From positions 310,001-374,000 of the forward strand of contig OU612072.1 of NCBI GenBank assembly GCA_914767715.1: 64,000 nt of DNA, read 5' to 3'. The notes under the pieces were generated by a model, which was not told where the DNA came from, searched no databases, and was given only the letters and a program-made list of their open reading frames with translations. The DNA comes from Membranipora membranacea. Lineage: Eukaryota; Bryozoa; Gymnolaemata; Cheilostomatida; Membraniporidae. Made by a program: the position numbers and the translations under genes. How positions within the stretch are numbered: position 1 is the first letter of the stretch; each line of letters opens with the position of its first letter. Positions 11,367 through 22,391 of the stretch are shown piece by piece.

Positions 11367-13234
11367 AATGAGGATGGAGCCAATTTGCTGAGCCCAAAGA
11401 AACTCAGGTCTTCAGAACCGAGTACTAGTAAGCCTCAGACATTCTCTTCTACCTGTGTCATATGTAATAAGGAGAAGTACAAAAACCGCAAGAAACTACC
11501 GACCTCTAGAGCTGAGACTTTAGATGCTGGTAAGTACAATAAACTGCTACATCATAATCTCAGGTTTTATTCTGCCTTCTGCAGACTCTGTAGGGTTGAA
11601 TTGTTGATTAATTGAGGGAACTTTTTCAATTACATGTGTTGTATGATCTAAGCTGCATCAATCATAACTATTTGGAGACGAATGAAATATCAGTGAGAGA
11701 GCCAGCTTTCAAAAATATTATCCTTCTATTTAGGGGGTTTACTTCCTGCCGCGGAAGCCAAGAATGACACAAAGCTGTTGTCAAGTTTTCAGTTAGGAGA
11801 TCCTGTTGCCCGTGAAATGAGATATCATCGTGCATGCCACAAGAATTATATCGCAACTGTTACGAACCAGCTCAGGTAAAAACCATAAAATCTGTTTGCC
11901 ACTTATCATTGTCATTTGTCTGGCTCAACATTATGTGTGTTACATTCCTATGTTGTCCCTCTTTGAAATTGTTAACAAGTTCACTTGGGCGTAGAGATGA
12001 GTTCATATGAAGTGCTGTAAAATTGTTATACCAATTGTTTTAGATCTAAATCAAAAGCTCGCTTTGTGAGATCTGCATCATGGCGACAACTTGAGGACCT
12101 GGTTAGCTCAAAGATAGAGCGCGAGAAGGGTTCTTACACTGTATCTGATTTACTTGGCTTATATAATAAACTACGTAGAGATAACAGAGAAGATGAGACC
12201 AGGTAAGACTATGATATATATTTATATATACTAGTATCCCACAATGCAATTTCCTGGAATTCCCAGTGAGATCAGGGCGATAAAATCTTGTTAGACTGGG
12301 GTTCCCAGGTTGAAGTTGCATTGTGCAAGCATTATCAACCTGCGGTTTTGAGAACACTCAAATGCATTGATCAAACTTTGGCCTTGTTAGATTAGGATTA
12401 ATTAAAATAATATGAAAAGTTATGTCAAAATCTTTTTCTTCCTCGGACTAACATGTATTGTGCTTTAAGACAAAAATATCATCTTTTTACAGCCGAAAAG
12501 CTTTTGTCTACCGCTTGAAGAGAGAGTTTAAAGGCCGCCTTAGTTTTCATCAAGCCTCTGATCCCTCTCATGGTGATATAGTGACGAGCAGCAATGCAGT
12601 TTTGACTGATTTGGTGACTGATACATCAGTACTCACAAACACATCCAGCCTCTTGAGCGAGGTCGACACTGCCAGCTCATGTGATGAGGAAATCCCTTTC
12701 AATAGTGTAACCCAATCCAATCAATATCAACTCAATCAGGCAGCAATTTCACTCTGTTTGTATATAGATCGAACCAAAAAAGTTGAGATCCCCTGGCCAC
12801 CTACTGCAGACAACCTTAACGCTGAGGCCTGTGTCAAATTTGTTCCGCCACCACTATTTAATTTTCTAGCTATGACGACAGGTCATGCTGATGTGGTCTG
12901 TGACTGGAACACCTACTATAATTTGGACGCCTCTGTTCGCCTAAAAATTCTCAGCTTAGCCCAAGACATCGTACAGCTAAGCTCCAAAGGTGCTGCTGTT
13001 ACTCCTAAGTCTTTAGCCATCGGCCTAACAGTGAGGCATATGACTGGGTCTAAATTGCTAGCCAAACTTATTCATGGATTTGGTCATTCTTGCAGCTAGG
13101 AAACAATTATTAGGCTCGAAACAGCACATGCTTTGAAGCAAGCTGCAAATGCAGCTTTCAGAGAGAACAGTCTTGATGAGGAGGAGGAGGAGGCTGACGG
13201 AGACAAGGATGATGAGGATGAGGAAAATGAGTGA
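11367..13234 (+). pseudogene. Four-exon gene of an uncharacterised, probably mobile, invertebrate family with one in-frame TAG
   Basis: Exons and phases agree. Exon a (about 11367-11529) has a Cys-x2-Cys core, S-S-T-C-V-I-C-N-K-E. Exon b (11734-11875) contains D-P-V-A-R-E-M-R-Y-H-R-A-C-H, a candidate zinc-ligand block. Exon c (12044-12202) is helical and basic (S-W-R-Q-L-E-D-L-V-S-S). Exon d runs from 12493 and contains F-V-P-P-P-L-F-N-F-L-A, then K-I-L-S-L-A-Q-D-I-V, then I-G-L-T-V-R-H-M-T-G-S and G-F-G-H-S. Introns are 159-290 nt with GT...AG borders, and junction phases (1, 2, 2) match. A TAG at 13097-13099 interrupts the frame, which otherwise continues 45 codons to a TGA at 13232-13234 and ends in an acidic Glu/Asp tail. 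From memory, this block order recurs in long multi-copy proteins of marine invertebrates with no assigned function. It may be a mutated copy, a truncated protein or a readthrough case. Confidence 0.65.
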
Positions 13235-13239
13235 CCAAA

Positions 13240-14645
13240 TAATAAAAGTTCTTGTTGACTGTAACAAAAAATACTACAATTTTCACTAACTAAAAATGAT
13301 TTTGTGAAAAATTTGTGAGATGCTGCCGCTGACAATGACTGATACAACCGGGTACACCCTTATTTGTTAATTCAGCACCCTTTTTTACCCTAGAAACATT
13401 TATATTCTCGTTCTCTGTTGGCTGTATCGAACACTAAAATCTTCACTAACTTAAAGCTCTTTATTGAATAATTTGGGATATGCTGTCATATACTGCCACG
13501 CTGCCGCTGATGATGACCACTATAACCGGGAACACCCTCATTTTTGGATTCAGCACACTTTTTTACACTAGAAGCATATTAATCTTGTTCTCTGTTGACC
13601 GTTGACTGTATCAAATGCCACAATTTTCACTTATTAGAAGTGAATTTGTAAAAAAAAGTCGGATTTGCTCCCACGCTGCCGCTGACAATAACTGATACAA
13701 CTGGGTACACCCTCATTTTTGAATTCAGCACCCTTTTTTACCCTAGAAACATATATATTCTTGTTCTCTGTTGGCTGTATCAAACACTAAAATATTCACT
13801 AACTAAAAGCGCTTGGTTGAAAATTTTGGGACATGCTGCCATATACTGCCACGCTGCCGCTGATGATGACCCCTACAACCAGGTACACCATCATTTTTGG
13901 ATTCAGCACACTTTTTTACACTAGAAACATATTAATCTTGTTCTCTGTTGACCGTTGACTGTATCAAATGCCACAATTTTCACTAAGTAGAAGCGAATTT
14001 GTAAAAAAAAAGTCGGATTTGCTCCCACGCTGCCGCTGACAATGACTGATACAACTGGGTACACCATCATTTTTGAATTCAGCACCCTTTTTTACCCTAG
14101 AAACATATATATTCTTGTTCTCTGTTGGCTGTATCAAACACTAAAATATTCACGAACTAAAAGCGCTTGGTTGAAAATTTTGGGACATACTGCCACGCTG
14201 CCGCTGATGATGACCCCGACAACCAGGTACACCCTCATTTTTGGATTCAGCACACTTTCTTACTCTAGAAACATATTATTCTTGTTCTCTGTTGACCGTT
14301 GACTGTATCAAACACTACAATTTTAACTAACTAAATGAGAATTTGTAAAAGATGTGGCATATGCTGCCGCGCTGCCGCTGACAATGACCAATACAACCGG
14401 GTACACCCTCATTTTTGGATTCAGCACACTTTTTTACCCTAGAAACAGATATATTCTTGTTCTCTGTTGGCTGTAACAAACACTACAATCTTTACTAACT
14501 AAATGCGATTTATTGAAAATTTGTGATATGCTGCCATATACTGCCACGCTGCCGCTGAAGATGACCGCTACAACCGGGTACACCCTCATTTTTGGATTCA
14601 GCACACTTTTTTACCCTAGAAACACTTGTTTTTTTCCTGCCATCA
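13240..14645. repeat. ~175-bp tandem satellite, 8 units
   Basis: Eight units share a core with GCTGCCGCTGA, then a GGTACACC block, an ATTCAGCAC block, a TTTTTACNCTAGAAAC block and TTCTCTGTTGRC. The GGTACACC landmark (GGAACACC in the second unit) falls at about 13351, 13529, 13705, 13881, 14058, 14226, 14399 and 14577, a spacing of 168-179 bp. Units alternate between two subtypes (GACAATGACTGATAC versus GATGATGACC), suggesting a higher-order dimer of about 350 bp. The array starts right after the stop of the preceding gene. Open frames inside it are by-products of the repeat. Confidence 0.93.
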
Positions 14646-16545
14646 AAAATTGTCCGTGCTCAGTGACTTATATGGTTTTCTCGTTATCTCCCCCTACATT
14701 TTTTATATTTGATGCAGAAACCATCACAAATTGATTGAAAGTCATTGTCCAGGCTTGGTGGTTGGATTACTATTTAATCCACGAAATGAATGCAAAAAAT
14801 CATGAATTTCATAAAAAATGATGAAATGTTGGCAAAAAATTATCTTTTAACCAAATGACTCAATTAAAATGCACTTCTACATATGCTAGAAGCGTCAAAT
14901 TTTTTTTGCTTACCACATTATGACGATATCAATATATGAATCATTTTGGGTCACTCTATTGGTATTTCCCTTCATTTAATGCAGCATTTCTTAAAATTTT
15001 TTCTCAGTTTTCTCATATAAACTTTCGATGCAAGCTGACATGGTACATTTATCCTCTATTGTATAGAACTAGGCACAGCATATAAAGGATTCCTCTGTTT
15101 ACCAAATGTTGAAACAATGAAAAGCATTGAATCGTATAGAGGCCTCACACTCAGCACAATACAATGTAACAAAATTAATATCACAATAAAGATTTGATGT
15201 GAACCTGTAGTCTTGTCTTCTAACATGACATTACTAAAATGATAACAGATTATGAGCATCGAATGCTGACTTAGATTATTGTTCCTAAAATGAAGATGGA
15301 ACCCTTATTTAATTGTGAAAGCAGAATATAAAAATTACTTAGGTATGATAGATAAACCAGTAATTTTAGAAACCTCCACATGACAGAGAATATTAGGATT
15401 CTAAAACAGGGACCGGCAGATTTTTTCAATATTTTACCTTAGTCATTTCAGTACACATGAATGGGGGTTGATGTGATCACAGTACACTCTTCATTTTTTA
15501 TTACCTGTAAGATAATTTGTCAAGTCTTATGAGCTTGCCTCTTCCACTTTCAGGCCACCAAGTTTCAGTATCTTGCCCAGATCACAACCTTACAGCAAAT
15601 TTACACAGCAAGCAACACTATTAGCAATGACAATAGTAACAAGACCTCGCAAATCCCTGTCGCAGAGTAGCAAATTCAAGCAGCATCCAAGCATTATATC
15701 TCATACCATTTGACATCGTACAGGGGCACACGCAGCAATTCCACTGCGTTATGTTGTAATATTTCAAAACTTCTAGACTCTAGTGTTTTGTCAGATCAGG
15801 GAAACACATTTCTTCTCAGCTGTAAACACTTGATTACGTATTTTTCACATGTTTTGAGTACTGTGTATTGCCAGCGTTTCAAATGGGCCCAATGTGATGA
15901 TTAACCATAACCATAAACCCTGCTTGGTGATTTCACCTGGGTTTGTTATTGAAACATCTTCTTGTGAAAACTACTCTGAGTTTGTTCACCTAAACAAGGA
16001 TAGGTGTCTCCTGTCTCTTTGAAATAGTTTCATTGACATTGAGTTTACAATGGATGTGAAGCCTAATCCCCCAAGAAACAATAGAGTGAAGGCTGATTAT
16101 TATCTCTAGGTATTTACACATGGAAGTGTACTGTGTAATGTTACTTGATAAAATCTCTTATAAATGGTCTGTGTGTGGTGGGTTCAATGAATGAGATTAT
16201 CCTGTTATTGCCAAAAATTTTCAATGGCTCCTGCAGTGAGAGTTCGCTTCTGTAGACTAGCTATATTGTAGAAGACAATATAAAATTGTTTGCAATTATT
16301 GACTCAAATTTAATTGCTTGAGTTTGATATTTCAGGGAGGGTGGGAGAGGGTATATCCCACCCTCCCTGGTTATTTCAGACCATCATTTTATTGGTATTA
16401 ATTTTAAATATTGGTGTACCAAAATCAAGGATGAAGAAAATCAGTGCCTAGTGACGTTGGCTATAGCTATTTGCTCAGATTGTAGGCAAAAATATATGAA
16501 AGACATTTATTCTGTGTCACAGGAATTTCATGATGCAAGCCTGTT
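14646..16545. other. Intergenic, no convincing gene
   Basis: A polypyrimidine-AG followed by a short open frame lies near 15550-15715 (+), but nothing around it makes a gene. Near 16050 a nine-residue stretch M-D-V-K-P-N-P-P-R resembles the D-V-E-x-N-P-G-P (2A-like) signature found at the start of some LINE proteins, with key residues changed. At 16333-16371 there is a short GC-rich hairpin (GGGAGGGTGGGA...TCCCACCCTCCC). Confidence 0.35.
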
Positions 16546-16913
16546 TTAAACCACTGCTGCCACACAGCCAAATGGGTGCTTATAGAATTCTGTGCAGCTC
16601 AAAACTAATAAAATGAGGCTGCAATCTCAGCATTGTCACCTAATGAGCAAATAATTTGCACAAACTGATCGTCAAAATTAAGGTATAAAATTAATTATCT
16701 ACCGCATCAGGTGACATAGTTATCGTCTTACTAGTGCACACTGTACACGTCATAGGCTGGTGCGTAGATTTCATGCCCTGATTTTGAAGATCAGTTTGTG
16801 CAAATTATTTGTCCATTAGGTGACAGTTATGAGATTTAAGTCTCAATTAATTATCTTGGAGCTATGCAGAATTCAATGAGCACAAATTTGCATGAGTGGC
16901 AGCAGTAGTTTAA
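16546..16913. repeat. Foldback (MITE-like) element with ~140-bp inverted arms
   Basis: Left arm 16546 to about 16683 and right arm about 16775-16913 are imperfect reverse complements (for example TTAAACCACTGCTGCCAC versus GTGGCAGCAGTAGTTTAA, and AATTTGCACAAACTGATC in the left arm mirrored in the right). The loop is about 90 bp. There is no coding capacity. It probably moved with transposase supplied in trans. Confidence 0.85.
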
Positions 16914-18371
16914 GGGCAGTCCAAGGGTAAAATCATGGTAATTGGCTATTGCACTGCTCTGCATATTCTACCCAGGGCTGTATCCATGGATTTTGTATAG
17001 GCAAACCAGGCTGGGTACAGGAAATGCGTTGGAAAGTCTTCCCGTAGGGAAGGATATTGAGGAACTATCTGAGGAATAGAGGTAGTTTAATGTGTTCCAG
17101 CCCATTTTGGAAGGAAAATTATCGATCGGCCGATCGAATTAGGGAGCTCATTCATGAGCTGCTTGATGATTTTGACTTTGCTGCAACGAACATTATGCAT
17201 GGGTGTTATTTCATTCGACGGGCATCTTAAATTGAGACTTGCTTGAATATGATTCAGACAGCGGCAATATCACATTTCTGGCCATAGCCTACCTTATGTC
17301 AAAAATATCAGTTTGAAACTCATTGATGACATCTTAACCTCAAAACATGTAAGAATTGGCAAATCACACCATATCAACCAGCCTAATCCATTCATAATCC
17401 CAACCAATCTCACAATGGCCCCTCTGGGCGCCTGGTTATTAAAGGTTTAAGAGGTTTCAAGAGGATTTTCAAAATTGACACGCTGAAAATTGGTATAGGG
17501 TCAAGCCCCCTAAAAGCCCTTCCGACCAATACACTATTGACTCTACCCCACATACCAGTAATACCAACTTGTGGCAAGAAATTTAAAAGTATCATAGAGA
17601 AAAAAGAGTAGTGGAAACTATTGGATACTAAGTTGTTGCAGCTCTAATGCTGCCATCCTGAGTTAAATGCCGCTGCTCTAGATTATCATCAATTTGACAA
17701 GTTTGTTTAAGGAAACTTTATAACTCCTAGTCCCAAGTCCTCTGTCGATAAAGTTCCAACTCAGTGAGCATGGTATACGATAGGCTGATTTAAAAATACC
17801 ATACAAGGCTAAGACCAAAGCTACCAATACCCTGCAGAATCAAAATCAAATTTAATTGAACAGTAATTGTGTGTATTGATAATATCACTTGTTAATTTTT
17901 GGATCTTATTAAAGTTAGAATTGACAAAAATTCACTGCTGCTGCATGAATTTGTCTCCATTACTTTTGCTTTGTAATAGTTCAGTATAGCAAAATTTTGT
18001 GTGCATTTGATTCTATTTCAAAATCACAATGTTTCCATATGTTGGTGTGGCATCATTTGAGTGCCAAATTGGATACATGGAATTAACATCGACACTTGAT
18101 TTTAGTATAGCGTGTCAAATTCAAAACTGCTGGGCTTTCAATCAACAGACAAATCAGTTGATACAAACTAGAATATCCACTGTCTTTTGTTTCTATTCTT
18201 CTAAATTTCTTGTGGATTTTGTTTAGCAGAACAAAAGAACCCTAAATTTGTGGAAAATAGATGAGAGGAGTTTTTGGCTTCAAGCTTCACACAGTTTTCC
18301 CCTTGCCACAACGCTTGTAGGTACCTTGACCATAGAGTAAAATTTACTCTTTATTCCTTTAATGAAACAAT
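16914..18371. other. Intergenic, no gene recognised
   Basis: Short open frames only. The segment near 16975-17040 resembles part of the repeat at 56600-56660 (GGGCTGTATCCAT followed by a CAGG-rich stretch), so at least part of this interval is dispersed repeat. Confidence 0.4.
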
Positions 18372-18779
18372 CAAGCCACCTACTTGAAAATATTTTAAAC
18401 AGATAGATGGCTTTACATAGATTAATCTGCAACCAGCAGCTAGAATTAACATACTCTCCATGGTCAACACAATATCTCGCAAACGATTCTAGTCTTGAAA
18501 GCTGCAGGCATACGGCACAGCTTGTACATATTATGGCCATGTTATAATGTGAAGTGGTTGTAATGATCAGAGGATAAGAAATAATTCCCTACAACTAACA
18601 GGATTTTTAGGATCAGCTTCAGACATGGTGCTGCATGTAATGGCCAATTTTTCACAATGAATGATAAAATACATGGGGTGATAACTCTATTTAGTAAAAC
18701 AGCCACCAAATTTCAACAACAAGAGAGGACAACTTCTTAGCCTAAGATTTGCCCAAATTAACTATGATGAACTGAGTTA

Positions 18780-19790
18780 AGTTTGTCCCCAAAAACTCAA
18801 TTAATTTTGTTGTCGCAACTTGTTTTATATAGGCTTTGGGACAAGTCATACTTGGCTGTTTTTTTGGCCGTTTTATTTTTCCCAAAAACTTAACTCTGTT
18901 GATGTAACCTGTTCTTTAGAGGTTTTGTGACTTGGAGAACTCAGAAATCATGCTTGGCCGTTTTTTGATAATTTTGAAAATTTAATTTTTCCCAAAACCT
19001 TACGTCTGTTGATGTAACTTGTTTTATATAGGCTTTGGGACATGGAGAGCTCAAAAATCATACTTGGCCGTTTTTTTGAAAAATTTTTAAAATTTAATTT
19101 TTTTCCGAAAAAAACTTAAGTTTCTTGGCTCGACTTGTTTTTTAGAGGTTTTGGGACTCGGAGAACACAAAAATCATACTGGGCCGTTTTTTTGAAGAAA
19201 TTGAAAACTGAAGTTTTATCCCATAAACTTAAGTTTTTTCCCAAAAAATTAAGTTTGTTGACTTAAAACGTGTTTTAGAGGTTTCGGGACTCGAGGAACT
19301 CAAAAATCATACTTTGCCGTTTTTTTTTTAAATTTTAAAAATTTAATTTTTTCCCAAAAACTTATGTTTCTTGGCTTAACTTGTTTTTTAGAGGTTTGGG
19401 AGATGTTTTATTATAATTTTTAAAAACTTTATTTTTATTCACAGAGCACAAGAGAAACATTGATTTTATCATGAGAATTGATACAAATATATACATACAT
19501 ACATGGAGAACTCAAAAATCATACTGGGCCGTTTTCTCCCGAGGGTCATTTTGGGCGTTTTCCGTTTATGGACATAACTGGATAACTTAGAAACATGCTT
19601 GGCCGTTTTGTTGAAAAATTAAAAAAAAATTTTTTTTTTCAAAAACCTAAGTTTGTTGATATAACTTGTTTTTTTATAGGTTTTGGGTCATGACGAATTC
19701 AAAAATCATGCTGGGCCATTTTGGGCCGCGTGCCGTTTTTTGGCCTCGGACCGTTTTGGGCCGTGGGCTGTTTTGGAACCAAAAACAATC
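18780..19790. repeat. GGCC-containing minisatellite, about 8 units (block A)
   Basis: Units of roughly 100-130 bp contain a conserved core: GGGACTYGGAGAACTC, then AAAAATCATACTKGGCCGTTTTTTTGA, then a TTAATTTTTTCC/AACTTAAGTTT AT-rich spacer. The right end turns into a short GC-rich run built on GGGCCG. Inverted partial arrays of the same family lie at 37250-37660 and 40560-40735. Periodic open frames across the array are artefacts of the repeat. Confidence 0.9.
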
Positions 19791-20059
19791 ATTGACCCTG
19801 TATAGTTATTTCAACTTGTTTGATCACATAAATATATTATGTTCCAATCGACTATGTAAATATTTGTTGTGTATGCAAAGGGGACAAGACATGGTCTGTG
19901 TGTCAAGGACTATGGCATGCAATACAATGATAAGAGGGGTCATGCTTAATAATAATCACATCAGTGTTAACGATCTGTTAGCACTCGATATCAAACTGTC
20001 AAGTCATCATTGATTAATTGCCTTTTAAGATCACACAACCTTATTAATCACCTCTCCAC

Positions 20060-21290
20060 TAATACGTTAGTTGAAACATGCAAAATACAGGGCTCATCGT
20101 AAAATCAACCCTGCTTAGAAAATTCTGTCAGCCATTCCGAAATTTCATCAACAGAAGGAACTACAGAAAAATACTGATAACCAACTAAATTCAGCAACCA
20201 GAGGATCTAAAGATTGGTGGAACAGCATAAAGTGATTGACTTGAGGCATAACAACTCCCGTTTCATCTCCAGTGGTGAGTGTCAATAATAATTGGATCAC
20301 AAATGCAGAGTTCTCAGGTTACTATAACGAACTGTAAACTACCACCTAGAAAAAATAGATACCACTAAGGCAACCATATATAGGATTACCCTTCATGGAT
20401 ATGAAAACATAACTCGCATATCCTCTCTGAGCCTATAGCAAACATCATTAACAAAATCTTGGTGTGTGGAAAATTTCCAATGCGATGGAAGCTAGCAGAG
20501 GTCGTACCTATCAACAAAGTACCTGATCCATCTACATATAAAGATTACCGTCCAATAAGTATTTTACATCATTTGAGCAATATGCTTACACAAGGAATAT
20601 TGGTACCACGGATGCTTTGGTGAACTTTTCATCTAATGTGGCTAGCTTGCTTGATTGCAATGACAATCTTGTTGTTCAGGCAATAATGCTAGATTTTTCT
20701 AGAGCATTCGACAAAATGAGTCAAGATCTGGCTGTCAAGAAACTTTTAAAACTGAAAATTGATCGATATCTTAAAGCAATTGTTCAGGACTTTCTCTCTA
20801 ATAGAGAACAATGCGTAAGGTTTCGCAACAAAAAATTTCAGTCCAATTAATATAGGTGTCCCCAAAGGGACAGTACTAGGTCCTCTACTCTGGAATGCAT
20901 TTATCGATGACTTGTCACCACCAACGCCCCATCTTAAGTACGCAGATGACACAACATTATACCATCCTCTATCAAACTCTAACTGTCTCATGACTGACTC
21001 TACTGCTCATCATATATAAGTGGAGAGATTTCAAAAGCTCTGCACCAGAATTATGATTCCATATGAGGAGGAGTATACATGAGGAGAGACTTTCTTTACT
21101 AAAGCTTGAAGAACTAAGAATACATCTTTATATTCTTTGTTTTCGATATTTTATTGCAAAGGTTAAAGAATATGAGAATCATTCGTGCAAAACATTTTTG
21201 GAAGCCCGAAATCAATGTTCTATAAATAGGACAGCATTAATAGACAATGATATTTTTCATAAATACACCTGACTGCTTTGTTTTTATTCA
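20060..21290 (+). mobile_element. LINE fragment with internally deleted reverse transcriptase (block A)
   Basis: Plus-strand fragments in order: a pre-RT segment T-R-G-S-K-D-W-W-N-S-I (about 20185-20230), block A I-M-L-D-F-S-R-A-F-D-K-M (20683-20720), I-G-V-P-K-G-T-V-L-G-P-L-L-W (about 20850-20895, one frame away), the catalytic Y-A-D-D-T-T (20938-20955), then an abrupt jump to a C-terminal stretch with E-R-L-S-L-L-K-L-E-E-L. Everything between the YADD block and the C-terminal region is missing. Block B carries the same internal loss at 43620-44280, so it predates the duplication. Dead element. Confidence 0.88.
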
Positions 21291-22391
21291 TTTATTTATG
21301 GATGGTCTTAATTGGTCGTTGACATTGATCAGCACTAATAAAGTATATATATATTAACACATCTGAGTTTTTTTCAGATGTTGATTTTTGTCAGATGTTC
21401 AGAGTGTTTTTTTCATCGATAAAGCTTTATCCATCAATAGATCTACCGAAGGAAATCATAACATAGTATGAAGAGAAGCCGCCTGGAGACCATTCTGCCA
21501 AATACGTTCACAAATGAAGCAAAAAGAGCCTATTCACAATATGGCTAAATCAACCACCCAGTTAACTCATGGAATTGACTTCCTTGATATACGTAAATAA
21601 TTTAAGTTGAGCAGATGGATGATTCAAACCGACGATAGGCAACAACTAGCCTCATAATGCTTACAAAACTATATGAGCCAATACAAACCATTAACTGGAA
21701 CACTTTAATATATTCATCTATCTAATCATCAGTTTATCAACCTGGCTGCTTAAAAACTCATACGTTCACCTTTACCTTTGTCTCCCCAGGTATTGTAGTG
21801 TTGAGCTACTGACTCATAATAGGGGTACTCAAAAATTCAAACCCTTTGAACATTCAGGCAAATTATATCACGCTTTATCAAGAACTGTTTTGCTGACCTG
21901 ATGCAAGACTCACACAGAGGTCCTTTAGATAAATAAATCACATAGAGAGAGAAATTTGCTTAGAGATGGACTGTAAGAAGTTATATTAAAAAAAGGAATT
22001 CCGAACTTCGAACAGGTCGTTATGTATCATCCTTAGTCTAAGTCCGATAGTATAAGATGCTTTAGTCTTTTGGTAGACTTCAAACATGTACATGCACACG
22101 TTTGTTGAGACCACAAAACAATGACAACATTGTATCACCAGACACGTTATTTTGCCGACTCTAAACAAATTTAGCAGAAACTGATGATGTCATGCAAACC
22201 ACCATTCAAAAGAGGATAAACCTTTACAGAGACGGTACGTCCCTACTTTATTGAGTTGCGGGTGTAAGATGGTCAAACCATGTCTATGTCATTTTGCTTA
22301 AGTAAAAGACAAATGTTAGATTACATTCACCTTCAACTACCATATATGACCAAATATTTCAAAGCACACAATTTTGGCCAAAAATATTTAC

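Noticed and set aside
14042-14302. Plus-strand ORFs in the 13.2-14.6 kb region
   Set aside because: They are translations of satellite units and recur with the repeat period.
16040-16075. 2A-like peptide at the start of a LINE protein
   Set aside because: Only a short partial match (D-V-K-P-N-P-P instead of D-V-E-x-N-P-G-P) with no continuing LINE frame.
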